Below, one piece after another: positions 11,240 to 21,090 of a DNA stretch of 64,000 nucleotides (position 1 is the first letter of the stretch; every line of letters begins with the position of its first letter). Under the pieces are notes generated by a model. That model made no database searches and was not told where the DNA came from. It was given only the letters and a program-made list of their open reading frames with translations. Both the position numbers and the translations under genes were made by a program. The DNA is from Mercurialis annua (taxonomy: Eukaryota > Streptophyta > Magnoliopsida > Malpighiales > Euphorbiaceae). Location: NCBI RefSeq assembly GCF_937616625.2, contig NC_065576.1:4776501-4840500 (forward strand). Direction: 5' to 3'.

Positions 11240-12909
11240 TTAAGAAACTTCAGCAAGAACCTTGTTCATGATTGTACGTGCTTTACACATGACTTCCAAC
11301 GGCTCGGCTTTCGGCATAGAAATGCCTTTACCTTCACTCATATCGACCAACTTCTCGTCCACCCTTTTCCATTCAAAACACTGAATCAAAGATCCGATAG
11401 TCAATCCCAAAACGCGTTGAGCCAACCCTATTCCGGGACATGCCCTTCTACCCGTACCAAATGGAATAAAATTATATGCGTGATGATCACCGTGTTTATA
11501 ATAAGCTTCGAACCTCTCTGGCCGAAAACTCGAAGGATCGTCCCAAATAGTCGGATCTCTATGAATAGCCCATGCATTAATCAGTACGATTGTGTTTTTG
11601 GGTATATTGTAGCCACCAATTATGCAGTCGCTAGAGGAGTAGTGTGGTACTAGAAGCGGGCCAGCGGGATATAAACGTAGGGTTTCTGATATGATGTTTT
11701 GAAGATAGGGTAAGTTTGGAAGATCTGATTCTTCGAGTAATCGTTCTTGTCCAATCTGTAAATCTATTTCTGTTTTAGCTTTGTGTAGAATATCTGGATA
11801 ATTAACTAGACTTGCCATTGCCCATTCTAATGTCACAGTTGCCGTGTCTGTCCCTGCTAATAATATGACCTACAAATAATTAAGAATAATTAAATAGTTG
11901 ATTCAAATTCAATATATGATTTAATTTTTGATATCAAATTATACTATATGGCTAAATTTTGGTACCACTTTTAAACCATTAAAATATATGGAATGTGCAT
12001 ACATACCAGTATAAGTCCTTTGATAACCTCATCTTTGTAATGGTTCGGCTCAGACTCTTGCAAAGAAAGCAAACGATCAATCAATGTACGTACACTCGCT
12101 AACCCCTTTTTCTTACTTCGATGTTCATCAATCAAAACCTGCAAAAATTTGTCTGTTTTTTTAGACAGAATTTTCAGTTTCTTTTCAAGCTTACCGCCAT
12201 TGATCCACCTCAAAATGGGAAAAAAATCTTCCAAATTTGATATCCCACCATAACTAAATATCTCTTCTATAATCTCCCGGAACTGTCTCGCTTGATCCGC
12301 ATTGCTCACGTCATCTCCGTAATATCTTTTCCCTGCAACCATTTGCATTACAACGTTAAAAGTCGCGTTTGTGAACATCGGTTTTAGCTCCACCCGCGTA
12401 AACTCTTGACCGCCACGACGATATAAATCCGATAATAATTGCTTTGTTTCATCTTTTCGACTGCTTATAAAGACGTTAAGGCGGTTAGTTGAGAAAATTT
12501 CGATTGTTCCTATGCGACGGAGGTTACGCCAGTGATCTCCGTAGGGTACGGAGATAATGTTGTTGTGGTTATAGTGGACGTATTTGCTTAAGATGAACTC
12601 GGGGCGGTTGGCCAAAACGACGTCGTTTTTAGTGAAGCATTCCTCGACTGCTGATGGCGATGAGACAATCACCGTAAGACGAGACCCTAATTTGAGGGAA
12701 ATGATAGGGCCGTAGTTTTGAGATAAGCTGTAGAAAACGCGGTGGATCGGTTGTTTTAAGCGATAGAGATGGCCGAGAAATGGAAGAGCGTACGGCGGGC
12801 TTGGAGGGAGGTTTCGGTGGCTTGTTTTCGAGAGGTGGAATTTGAATAGTGTGAGAAATAGAAAGAGAATAGAAATGGATGTGTAGAGGCTAAGGGTAAT
12901 ATCTTCCAT
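11240..12909 (-). CDS. CYP81: Cytochrome P450, CYP81 family
   Basis: Microsomal haem-thiolate mono-oxygenase, 510 aa, the usual length. Exon 1 is 12909-12007 (301 aa), exon 2 is 11869-11240. The phase-0 intron has GT at 12006-12005 and AG at 11871-11870. Exon 1 has an N-terminal membrane anchor (about residues 5-25) and the proline hinge [13 protein letters not shown] (35-47). Exon 2 carries the I-helix AGTDT (306-310), ExxR (E363, R366), PERF (418-421) and the haem loop [10 protein letters not shown] (438-447) with Cys445. The intron position and [11 protein letters not shown] fit CYP81. CYP81 enzymes hydroxylate isoflavones, indole glucosinolates, lignans or alkaloids; the substrate cannot be read here. 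All catalytic motifs are intact. A duplicated G-box MITE lies 0.6-1.1 kb upstream. Confidence 0.95.
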
Positions 12910-12944
12910 TGTAGCTTTGCTTTGAGTAGCTGGCTATAGAGTGT

Positions 12945-12954
12945 GCTTTATATA
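12945..12954 (-). promoter_or_regulatory. Probable TATA box of the P450 gene
   Basis: On the minus strand TATATAAAGC ends 36 bases before the ATG at 12909. If transcription starts about 30 bases downstream as usual, the 5' leader would be only about 5-15 bases. The only ATG in the interval is the annotated start. Confidence 0.6.
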
Positions 12955-12959
12955 GAGAG

Positions 12960-13480
12960 TGTACTCTCTTAATTTAATTGTCTCAATTCGTAAAATTGAT
13001 GAACTGAATTATTCAAATTTTTAAAATATATTTGTCAGAATAGTTATTATGGATATATGAAATACTTTTGCCAAAAATAATTTGATTCTTTCTCACATTA
13101 CATTAATAAATTTTTTGCTTATAAAAATGAAGGTAATCATAAGTATATATGCACTCCATGCCAAACAAGTCCTATCATTTGTGAATTATTCACTTATACA
13201 CTTCACTATATGCACTAATGAAAAGATGGCAACTTAATTATTGAGAAAAATTGAACAAAAAGAGGACTAATTAGTCTGATTTGCATGATAAGAAGAAGAG
13301 ACAGAAAAAATGCCTTGAAATTAATTAGAATTGGCTAGTTAAGAAAAGAAAAGATGCTCAAAAATTCTGTGCTCGTGAAGAAAAGTTTGAGATTCTGTTG
13401 TTAAATTGGTAGGATGTTACATTATTGGATCAATCATATTCAAATTGCATGGAATTAATATAAAGTTTCCTCAGTTATCA
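12960..13480. other. P450 upstream region
   Basis: AT-rich upstream DNA of the minus-strand P450 gene. No coding sequence and no clear repeat was seen before the duplicated block that starts at 13481. Confidence 0.4.
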
Positions 13481-13890
13481 ATTTGGGAAAATTGGCAAGT
13501 ATATGCTAATTTGTTTTTGCAAACAAAAAGATTTTAGGTATCGTAATTATTGCCAATATACATTTGGCTCTTCTTGGAAAAGGACTACCATAGGAAAAAT
13601 ATTTGTGTGAACCACACCACTTAGGATTATTAACTATCCATTAAACATATGACACGTGGCGTAATTAATATGAACATCCAATCATTATTTGGGAAAATTG
13701 GCAAGTATATGCTAATTTGTTTTTGCAAACAAAAAGATTTTAGGTATCGTAATTATTGCCAATATACATTTGGCTCTTCTTGGAAAAGGACTACCATAGG
13801 AAAAATATTTGTGTGAACCACACCACTTAGGATTATTAACTATCCATTAAACATATGACACGTGGCATAATTAATATGAACATCCAATCA
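13481..13890. repeat. 206-bp tandem duplication (flank plus MITE left arm)
   Basis: The segment starting ATTTGGGAAAATTGGC at 13481 recurs at 13687, an offset of 206 bases. It matches to 13684/13890 with one difference seen (GTAATT versus ATAATT after GACACGTGGC). The unit covers flanking DNA plus the left arm of the MITE at 13800, so it arose after the MITE inserted. It doubles the GACACGTGGC motif (13651 and 13857) in the P450 upstream region. Confidence 0.9.
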
Positions 13891-13983
13891 ATGATTGGAT
13901 GTTCATATTAATTATGCCACGTGCCATATGTTTAATGGATAGTTCACAATCCTACATGGTGAACTAGGTTCACAAGAATTTCC
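13800..13983. mobile_element. Foldback MITE with G-box cores
   Basis: Arms 13800-13890 and 13892-13983 are inverted copies of each other with almost no loop; the centre is CCAATCAATGATTGG. The ends GAAAAATATTTGTG and CACAAGAATTTCC are inverted. CCATAG flanks both sides (13794-13799 and 13984-13989); it is shorter than a typical MULE or hAT TSD, so the superfamily is uncertain. It carries GACACGTGGC and, in the other arm, GCCACGTGCC. It is related to the element at 112-374. Confidence 0.8.
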
Positions 13984-13989
13984 CCATAG

Positions 13990-15400
13990 CATAGCCATAG
14001 ATGTACAACTTAAGGGTTAAATATCTTTTTGGATTATTTACATGTAAAACCACCATTTTTATACTATATTTTAATTCTATCACAATCTTGAAAATTATCA
14101 ATTTTATTCACTACATTTTAGTTTTTTTATTTTTGCAATTATATCACCATTTGAAATCTGGAAATTTGTAGTTGTTGTGTGAACCGAAGGATGACGTGTC
14201 ATAACAAATCAGATGTCACAAGTAATTGATATATTTACAAAATAAAATTATCTAACAAAATAAAGGTGACGATTTTTTTTGAGTAAACATTAATCTTCTA
14301 TGGTCTTAAATAATTGTTGTTGAATTTGTGCTTACGTGGACGATGCAAATAAATTATTTAGAAAATCTTTGCAACATCAGCCATATAATTAAACAGTTAG
14401 ACACGATATGTTTGAGAACACAACTTAATGTTTAAGTTAATATATTAAACACTTTAGTTTAAATTGGTTTGATAATTCAAACAAATTCAACTTAACTTTC
14501 AGTTATATTACAAACCATTTAAAATTATGTCAAAACTTTTGACTAATTTTTCTACTCATCACATTAATTTATAAAAAATTAATTTTATTAAAAAAACTTT
14601 AATTTTTTATTATTTTCAATTATTATTCATGAATAAATTGTTTTTATCTCACATATATTAATATTTGATTTTATTATATCATAATGAGTGTATTATATTT
14701 AGAGCAGCATTTAAAATTGCAAATCTCTTTTATTATAAATATTATCTTCTCTATCTGTACCTTTTTTTTTAGAAGATTTTCTATCTTTATCTATCGTTTT
14801 TTAAGTTTGAATGTCATTTATTCAATATTTTTTCTATTAAATATTATTTGGACTTCCCTTTGTAACACACAATATTTATTATCAAATTTAAACGGGTTTT
14901 GGAGTTCTAATTTTATTTCTAGGAGTAATTTTCAAGGTAAAGAGAATATTAGTATAACTTTTTAAGAACTAATTGTCAATTTACAGCTAAATCAAAATTA
15001 CGTGTTTCTACTAATCTTTAAAACAATTGTTGTGAGGTTTTAAATTTGTTAACTAACTCCCTTTAATTTAAAAAAAAATTCCCTTTCCATTCATTTTACC
15101 AACGAGTTAAATTGATCGAAATAAAATAAAATTTATTTCTTTTCACTTATTTTTAATATAAATGAATCTAAAAACATATAAAAATTATAACTATTCTTTC
15201 CAAATTTAATAATAAAATTATTTCACTAAACAATTATATATAATAAAATTATTTAAGTAAATCAAACAAATTATATAATTATAATTACAATTCTTATAGT
15301 CTTAAAGTAATTTTTTTAGTAAAATAATTATCATACTTCAATACAAATTCTCAAAAATATATTATTAAATAAACCAAATAAACATTCAAATCAAATTTTA
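13990..15400. other. AT-rich intergenic DNA
   Basis: No gene recognised. Around 14020-14160 is a one-sided sequence (GGGTTAAATATC... ACATGTAAAACCACC) similar to the termini of the Mutator-type MITE at 58534, possibly a broken copy. Confidence 0.35.
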
Positions 15401-15584
15401 AAAAGAAACGAAAAGCCTAATGCCATATTCAAGAGGTTTTTTTGAAAAATACCAATAAAAATAAATATTCTCAAAAATGCAACCTCAAAGTTTTTTTTTA
15501 AATATTTTTTGTATTTCTTTTTTGCAAAATTATCTTCTGTTTTCCTCAAAATTATTTTTTTAATCTCAAAAATACGGTTTTGAT

Positions 15585-16290
15585 TAACCAACGGTATATT
15601 AAAAAATAATGTATGTTTTAAATGTACAATTTAGCGATAGACTAAAAATAAATTAACTATAATTTATCAACGGTTTATTCACGGTTTACCAATAGTGTGC
15701 TAAAAATAAACTTATTAATTTCTTTAAAACGTACAGTTTGCTTGAAATACACAATTTAAATTTACCAACAGTTTACCACCGATTATTAACCATATATTCA
15801 AAATAAAAATTGTTACAACTTTACCAACGGTTAACACAACATTTACTAATACTGTACTAAAAACAAAATTATTGGTGTACCATTAATAAACCATTGCTTA
15901 ACCAACAATAAACCCATTACAAATTCAAAACTCCATTTACATTAAACAAGTTGAAAATTCTATTATAAACCCATCCGTCTTCACCACCGCAACGGCAACC
16001 GTAAAAAAAAACTTAAACCTTTTTTTTCTGACAAAAAATGACTAGTTAATCATTAGCAAACTATTGGTTAACCAACAACAAAATCATTATAAAATTCACA
16101 AAATTTCTTGATAGGGTGATTGAGTAAGCTTACAGTTTGTTTAAAATACATAATTCAAATACATCAACGGTTTACTAACGATATATTTAAAATAAAATTT
16201 ATTATAAGTTTACAAACAGTTAATCAAAGTTTACTAACAGTGTACTAAAAATAAAAATATTAATTTACAATTAGTAAATCATTAGTTAAC
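15585..16290. repeat. Interspersed TTTACCAACGG-type motifs
   Basis: A degenerate motif around ACGGTTTACCAACGG / GGTTAACCAACA occurs many times over about 700 bases in AT-rich DNA (for example near 15588, 15670, 15765, 15825, 16065, 16160 and 16280). The arrangement resembles subterminal repeats of a DNA transposon. It lies just downstream, on the minus strand, of the captured DWF5 exons. No terminal inverted repeat or TSD was resolved. Confidence 0.5.
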
Positions 16291-16530
16291 CAAAAAATAA
16301 ATCTAATTTTCATTGTTCATCCTAAAAGGAATGAACATATCCAATATGAACTCATTAAAGAATCATATAATTGACTCAAGTCTAATTTTCAATAAATAAA
16401 ATAATCAACTCATCAAGGAATCATATGATTAACTCAAAACAAAAAAGAATTGCAAAAGTTATCCAATGAAAAATACATAAAACCAGAAAAAGCTAAAACC
16501 ATAAACAAGTTATCTGCTTAGTTTTCCTAC

Positions 16531-17072
16531 TTTTATGTACAATAAGACACAGAAGATGAAGCTTCCAAAAATAAGAGCTGAAAATATCTCTTTCAAATGA
16601 TCATAAACAACCGATAGGTTGAATACCCCTAACCTGCAGAATAAACACAGGGAAGTATCAGCTATACTTCAAGCTTGCATGAATTGATACTATTGCTTAT
16701 ATGTAATACAATAATTAAGGAAAAGGGTGTTGTTCGGAATTTTTAGAGTATATGCTTTGGAGTACTACTAAGCAAAGTCAACTAAACAGAGTCTGATTTT
16801 GACATAACTAATCACTCATTAGTTCCTAATATATTTCCATTAATTAATATTAGAGCCACTAAATCAACAAAGGATGTGTTATATCTTCAACTACTAGTTT
16901 TCATGATCGAAAAATATAAAAGCATAGCTTCAAACTAAAAGAAAATGATGTGTGAAAGCGTGTAAAATGAAATTGCACTATTTAAGCACACTAACTGTAA
17001 GAAAAAATATTCTCACCACCAAAGGCCAAGATAAGTGACCAATGTTACTATATATGCTGCCATACCATTTAC
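16531..17072 (-). pseudogene. DWF5: DWF5 (7-dehydrocholesterol reductase) fragment, two exons
   Basis: Two consecutive exons of sterol delta-7 reductase on the minus strand. Exon a, 17072-17017, encodes NGMAAYIVTLVTYLGLW. Exon b, 16633-16531, continues LGVFNLSVVYDHLKEIFSAL, then IFGSFIFCVLLYIK. Arabidopsis DWF5 has closely matching text in the same order (from memory). The intron is phase 2, with GTGAGA donor and TGCAG acceptor, and a further GTAGGA donor follows exon b. No neighbouring DWF5 exon was found on either side, so this is a partial genomic copy of about 53 codons out of roughly 430. Retained introns show that capture was from DNA, not mRNA. It cannot encode an enzyme. Confidence 0.85.
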
Positions 17073-17379
17073 CTGCAAATTATAAGCTCTCCAAACATGA
17101 GAATTGACTTCAACCAAATTACATTTTTGTAATTACTTTCCCGACATCCATCTATCCAAAATTAAAGCTCTACCAACATCCATCTATCCAAAATTAAAAC
17201 TCGAACAATTCAAAATAAACTCTTATAGAGTCAAAATTCACAATTGACTATACTTGAATTCAAAAAACATCAAATAAAACATACCAAAAAATAAAATTCG
17301 AAAGGTGAAATGGGGTTGGTAAATTTACTTGAGAAAGAAGAAAGTAGAGAGAGAGCAAAGGAAGCCAATTCCACCTTGA

Positions 17380-17740
17380 GCAAACTTTAACCGGTGTCGT
17401 TCTTTAGTTCAAATCCAATCATCCACCACTCTGATTCTCCTATTCGAACCCCCTTTCAGTTTCAATCCTCAAGATTCCAACCGCAGCCCTAACAAAAAAC
17501 TGATTTATCCAATGGATGATGATGGTGATAGTTTTGACGAGCCACATATTATTTTGACGAGTGGCAGCTAGAAAAAGATGAAGATGACTCGCAGCAGAGA
17601 AAAAAGATCCGGCGGAAGCAGACGGTCGAAGTTGGAGAAGAAAGACTCAATGGCTGTTAATGGAAATGAGGATAATAAGATTGAGATGATGAAGAAACTA
17701 GGGCTGGCTGAAGAAAATCGTATTCATCAAAAATAAAAAA
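17380..17740 (+). other. GC-richer segment with a short open frame, unidentified
   Basis: Unlike its AT-rich surroundings this stretch has codon-like composition. From 17578 an ATG opens 52 codons rich in Lys, Arg and Glu (RSREKRSGGSRRSKLEKK). No family was recognised. It may be another captured gene piece, such as a 5' UTR or first exon. Confidence 0.3.
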
Positions 17741-18036
17741 ACATAGAAATCAAAAAAAAAAGATGAAACCATAATTTTCTAAATTGAATACTACAGTCGT
17801 ACTTTTAAGGATATTTTTGGCTATGGCCATGTTTTATATAAAAAAATGGAAAAAGTTGAAAAATATAGAAATAGGAGAAAATAATTAGAAAACTACGGAT
17901 GATTCAAACTAATTGGGGTTAGCACTTTTTAATGTTAATTAATTAGTTTAGCACGTGATTATTCTAAACATTTGCATATAGCACTTAATTTTCAAAAACA
18001 ACCAAAACCTTCATCTTCTTTCTTTTATTCTTTTCA

Positions 18037-18305
18037 CTGCTGAATAGTCAACTCCGACGGCTCAGTCGGACCAATTTTTAGAAGTGAACGACATTTGGAA
18101 AATCGAGCGTCGGCCTTGTAGTACTGCTGGCAGCGAGTGGCAAGCGAGTCAAAGCCTTGAGTTGTTGTTTCTCCGTCAGTACCGGCTAATTCGACAGTTT
18201 TTTTGTCGACTTTGATGTCGGGAACGACGCCATTTTCTTGGAGGAGTTCGATGAATGGTTTTCCTTCGGAGGTTTTCTGGTAGAGAGGAGCGAACAGATT
18301 AGAAA
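18037..18305 (-). pseudogene. FBA: Cytosolic fructose-bisphosphate aldolase fragment
   Basis: The minus strand from about 18303 to 18037 reads [20 protein letters not shown], then [19 protein letters not shown], then [20 protein letters not shown], then [20 protein letters not shown] and TIQQ before a stop. This is the class I aldolase segment of plant cytosolic type (family text [24 protein letters not shown], from memory). About 85 codons remain open without frameshift, out of about 358. The Schiff-base lysine region and both termini are absent. Changes at conserved sites (GIKVDKG to DIKVDKK, AKWR to SKCR) argue that it is not under normal selection. It is on the same strand as the DWF5 fragment, about 1 kb away. 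Confidence 0.85.
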
Positions 18306-18559
18306 AGGGAGTCTAAGAATTAGCAGATCGGAAAAATTAAGAAGCAGTGAGGGCAGATAAATCAGTTAGCAATTTCAACCGATTTCAATCGATTTCAATC
18401 TATTTTAGCTTTATTTCTTAGTTTTATTGTGATGTTGCTTTTGTTTTTCTTTCATGTTGCCGCTACTATTAGTCTTCTTTTATTTTGCTACTGCTGTTGT
18501 AATAAGTTTTTTCATACTGCTGCTGTTGTTTTCTACACCTACTGTTGTTGTTATTTTCT

Positions 18560-19960
18560 TAGTATATTTTTTGTATAGTTTTCGTATACCCTCACATAGT
18601 CTTAGTATATTATTTCTTTTTATATGTTAACACAATTTAAAGATTAAGATGACAAAGTGTATCCAAATTAATTAATTTTTATATTATATCGACACTATTA
18701 TTCGTATGTTCCTCAGTTTTTTATATGTATTGTTTAGTTTATTTTTAAAAATTACAATGATTTGGTATACCTTATGAATGTTTTATATATATATTATATA
18801 TTTGTTATATGTACTGATTTTTTTTAAATAATGACAATGTTTATGCTAATCAAATTTTATATTTATATATATATTTACTGGTTTTTAATGCTTAAAAAAT
18901 GACAACATCATTTATTATTAGTATTTGACATTACCTTTTGTATATTTTTTCAATATTTAGTATTATCATATATATACTTTACGTATGTTTTTATTATACC
19001 TTTTACTTTTCTACTTTCTTTTACTTGTGCAATTAATGAAAAATATTAAATTAAAATATTCTTATTTTTAGAAATAATATTTGGTATACTAAATGTATAT
19101 TTTATGTGTACCAATTGAATAATTTATGTATTCTAATTTTATACTTTTAATATAACTTATGTATAACTTTTGTATGCTGTTTTTGAATAAAATTAGAACT
19201 TATAAAACACACAGATACATATTTTTGTACAATTTTACTATAACAAATATATACTTCATGTTTTTTTAGTATACCAAGTGTATATTTTATGAATTCTAAA
19301 TTTATGCATTTCATATAATTTATGTATACCATCTATATATTTAATGTATACCTTTGGTATAGAAAATTAAAACATGTTTAAAAACAAAAGTATAAATTTC
19401 ATTATAAAATATAATATGTTTTACATAAAAAGAACTGTTAAACATTTTAAAAACAAATCATAAATAAATATTCAGAAAAATAGTGACCACAATAATTCTA
19501 GGAAACTAATAATCTAGATAACACTGCGAGCTTTAGTTGTTTTTCACTTTGAAATATTCCTTCTAATTAACCATTTAATGTTTGGTATACCTTATGTATA
19601 CTTTATGTCTATTCTGCATATTCGTTTTAATTTTATAGTTTCTGGTATCATTATATTTGTATAATTTATGTATACGTTATGTATACTTTCTATATACAAC
19701 TTATACATCAGTAACATTTAGATAATATTTCATTTCGCTAGTGCAATTAATAAAAAAATATTAAATTGAGGTATGCTCATTCTTATAATTAATATTTTAG
19801 TATATTAGATGTATATTTTATGTATGTTATATTTTGCGACTGAAAATACATATTATCTTTTTATATTTTTTTTTTATATTTTAATATAGAGTACCACACT
19901 TCTCATACAATCTTATACATATATTTGTGGTATACTGTTATATAAAGTTGGTCATTTAGA
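18560..19960. repeat. AT-rich region with interspersed GTATAC / TATACCTTATG motifs
   Basis: Short motifs GGTATACC, TTATGTATAC and TTTATGTATAC recur many times over about 1.4 kb (for example about 18770, 19080, 19325, 19585, 19660-19690 and 19930). It is not a strict tandem array. It flanks the aldolase fragment and may be the subterminal part of a transposon. No coding potential. Confidence 0.45.
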
Positions 19961-20880
19961 GTGTGAATCCCTAAAACTTACTATCTACTTCAACTCCATG
20001 AACCAAAATGACACCTCATTTGTATAGATCATCATTTATATTCCACATGTCAAAACTACTAAAAATGAGACATGCATATTACAAAAAACCTAATTACCCA
20101 TTTATTTCATTCTCAGGAACATCTAAAATCTATATCCAAGAGTCAATTTCTTTCACATAGTAGTCAATAACATTGTCTTCTTCTTCTTTTTTCCGCCATT
20201 CTCTCTTTCTCATTGTCCTTTCCCGAAGCACCACCATTTTCTCCACACCTGCCGCCTCCTTTGTCGGTACCGCCTAAAAGCAGCAGTTGGGTCTACGTCT
20301 TTGCGGTGGCAACAACTCCATTAAGCAATAACAGCGGGCGAAGAGAAGAGGAGCAAAAATTATTTATTATTTAAACCGACGGTGACAGCGGAAAAGAGGA
20401 AAGATTGAAGAAGACGACCAAAGCCAAGGAAATGGCAGAAAAGACCAAAAATCTGTAGACATATTTATTTGCAAAATTAAATGCAACAAAAATACGTGTG
20501 AGATGCAAATAAAACATGGCTATTACGTGTTTATCAAAACATTTTATTTTAAATGCAAAAAATAAGAGGACGACGTGATTTTGGGAATATATAATTTCCT
20601 CATAAAAAATTCCACATTCAACCATTAGTCCAATAAAAAGGCCCAGCCCATCTAATCCAACTTTTGAATGATTAATTCTTGCAGAATCAACAGAATCCGT
20701 ACACAGTTCTTAAATGCCACGTGTCGCAATCACACGCAACTTGACAAAACCCAAACCAATTCTACAAAACAAACAGAAATAGTACATGTAGTACAGGCCC
20801 ATGTAACCAAACCCAGACGTTTCTTAATTCAAAAGAATAAAAAACGTTTCAAATAATTGATTAACAAAACATTTGAAACC
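19961..20880. other. Intergenic region upstream of the HOS15 gene
   Basis: No gene recognised. The open frames here have no family similarity that I can name. GCCACGTGTCGC at about 20716, a G-box/ABRE-like core, lies about 375 bases upstream of the HOS15 start codon and is a possible promoter element. Confidence 0.4.
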
Positions 20881-21090
20881 CCTCCGTTTTTTTTATCGGT
20901 TTTCAGTTAGCAGAGCAATTTGCCCTGCGTATCTCCACCATAAAACCCCCACTTAATCCGGCGACGTTTTCACCACACACTCAGTCACTCACTATTTCCC
21001 TTTATACCCCTCTTCGTCGCTATAAACTGTTAAACTCCGTTCAGAACGGTTAACAAACAGTTTCTCCGGCCGGTGAATTTTTCTAGTAGA

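Noticed and set aside
16531..17072. A functional sterol reductase gene
   Set aside because: Only two of many exons are present, with no neighbours on either side.
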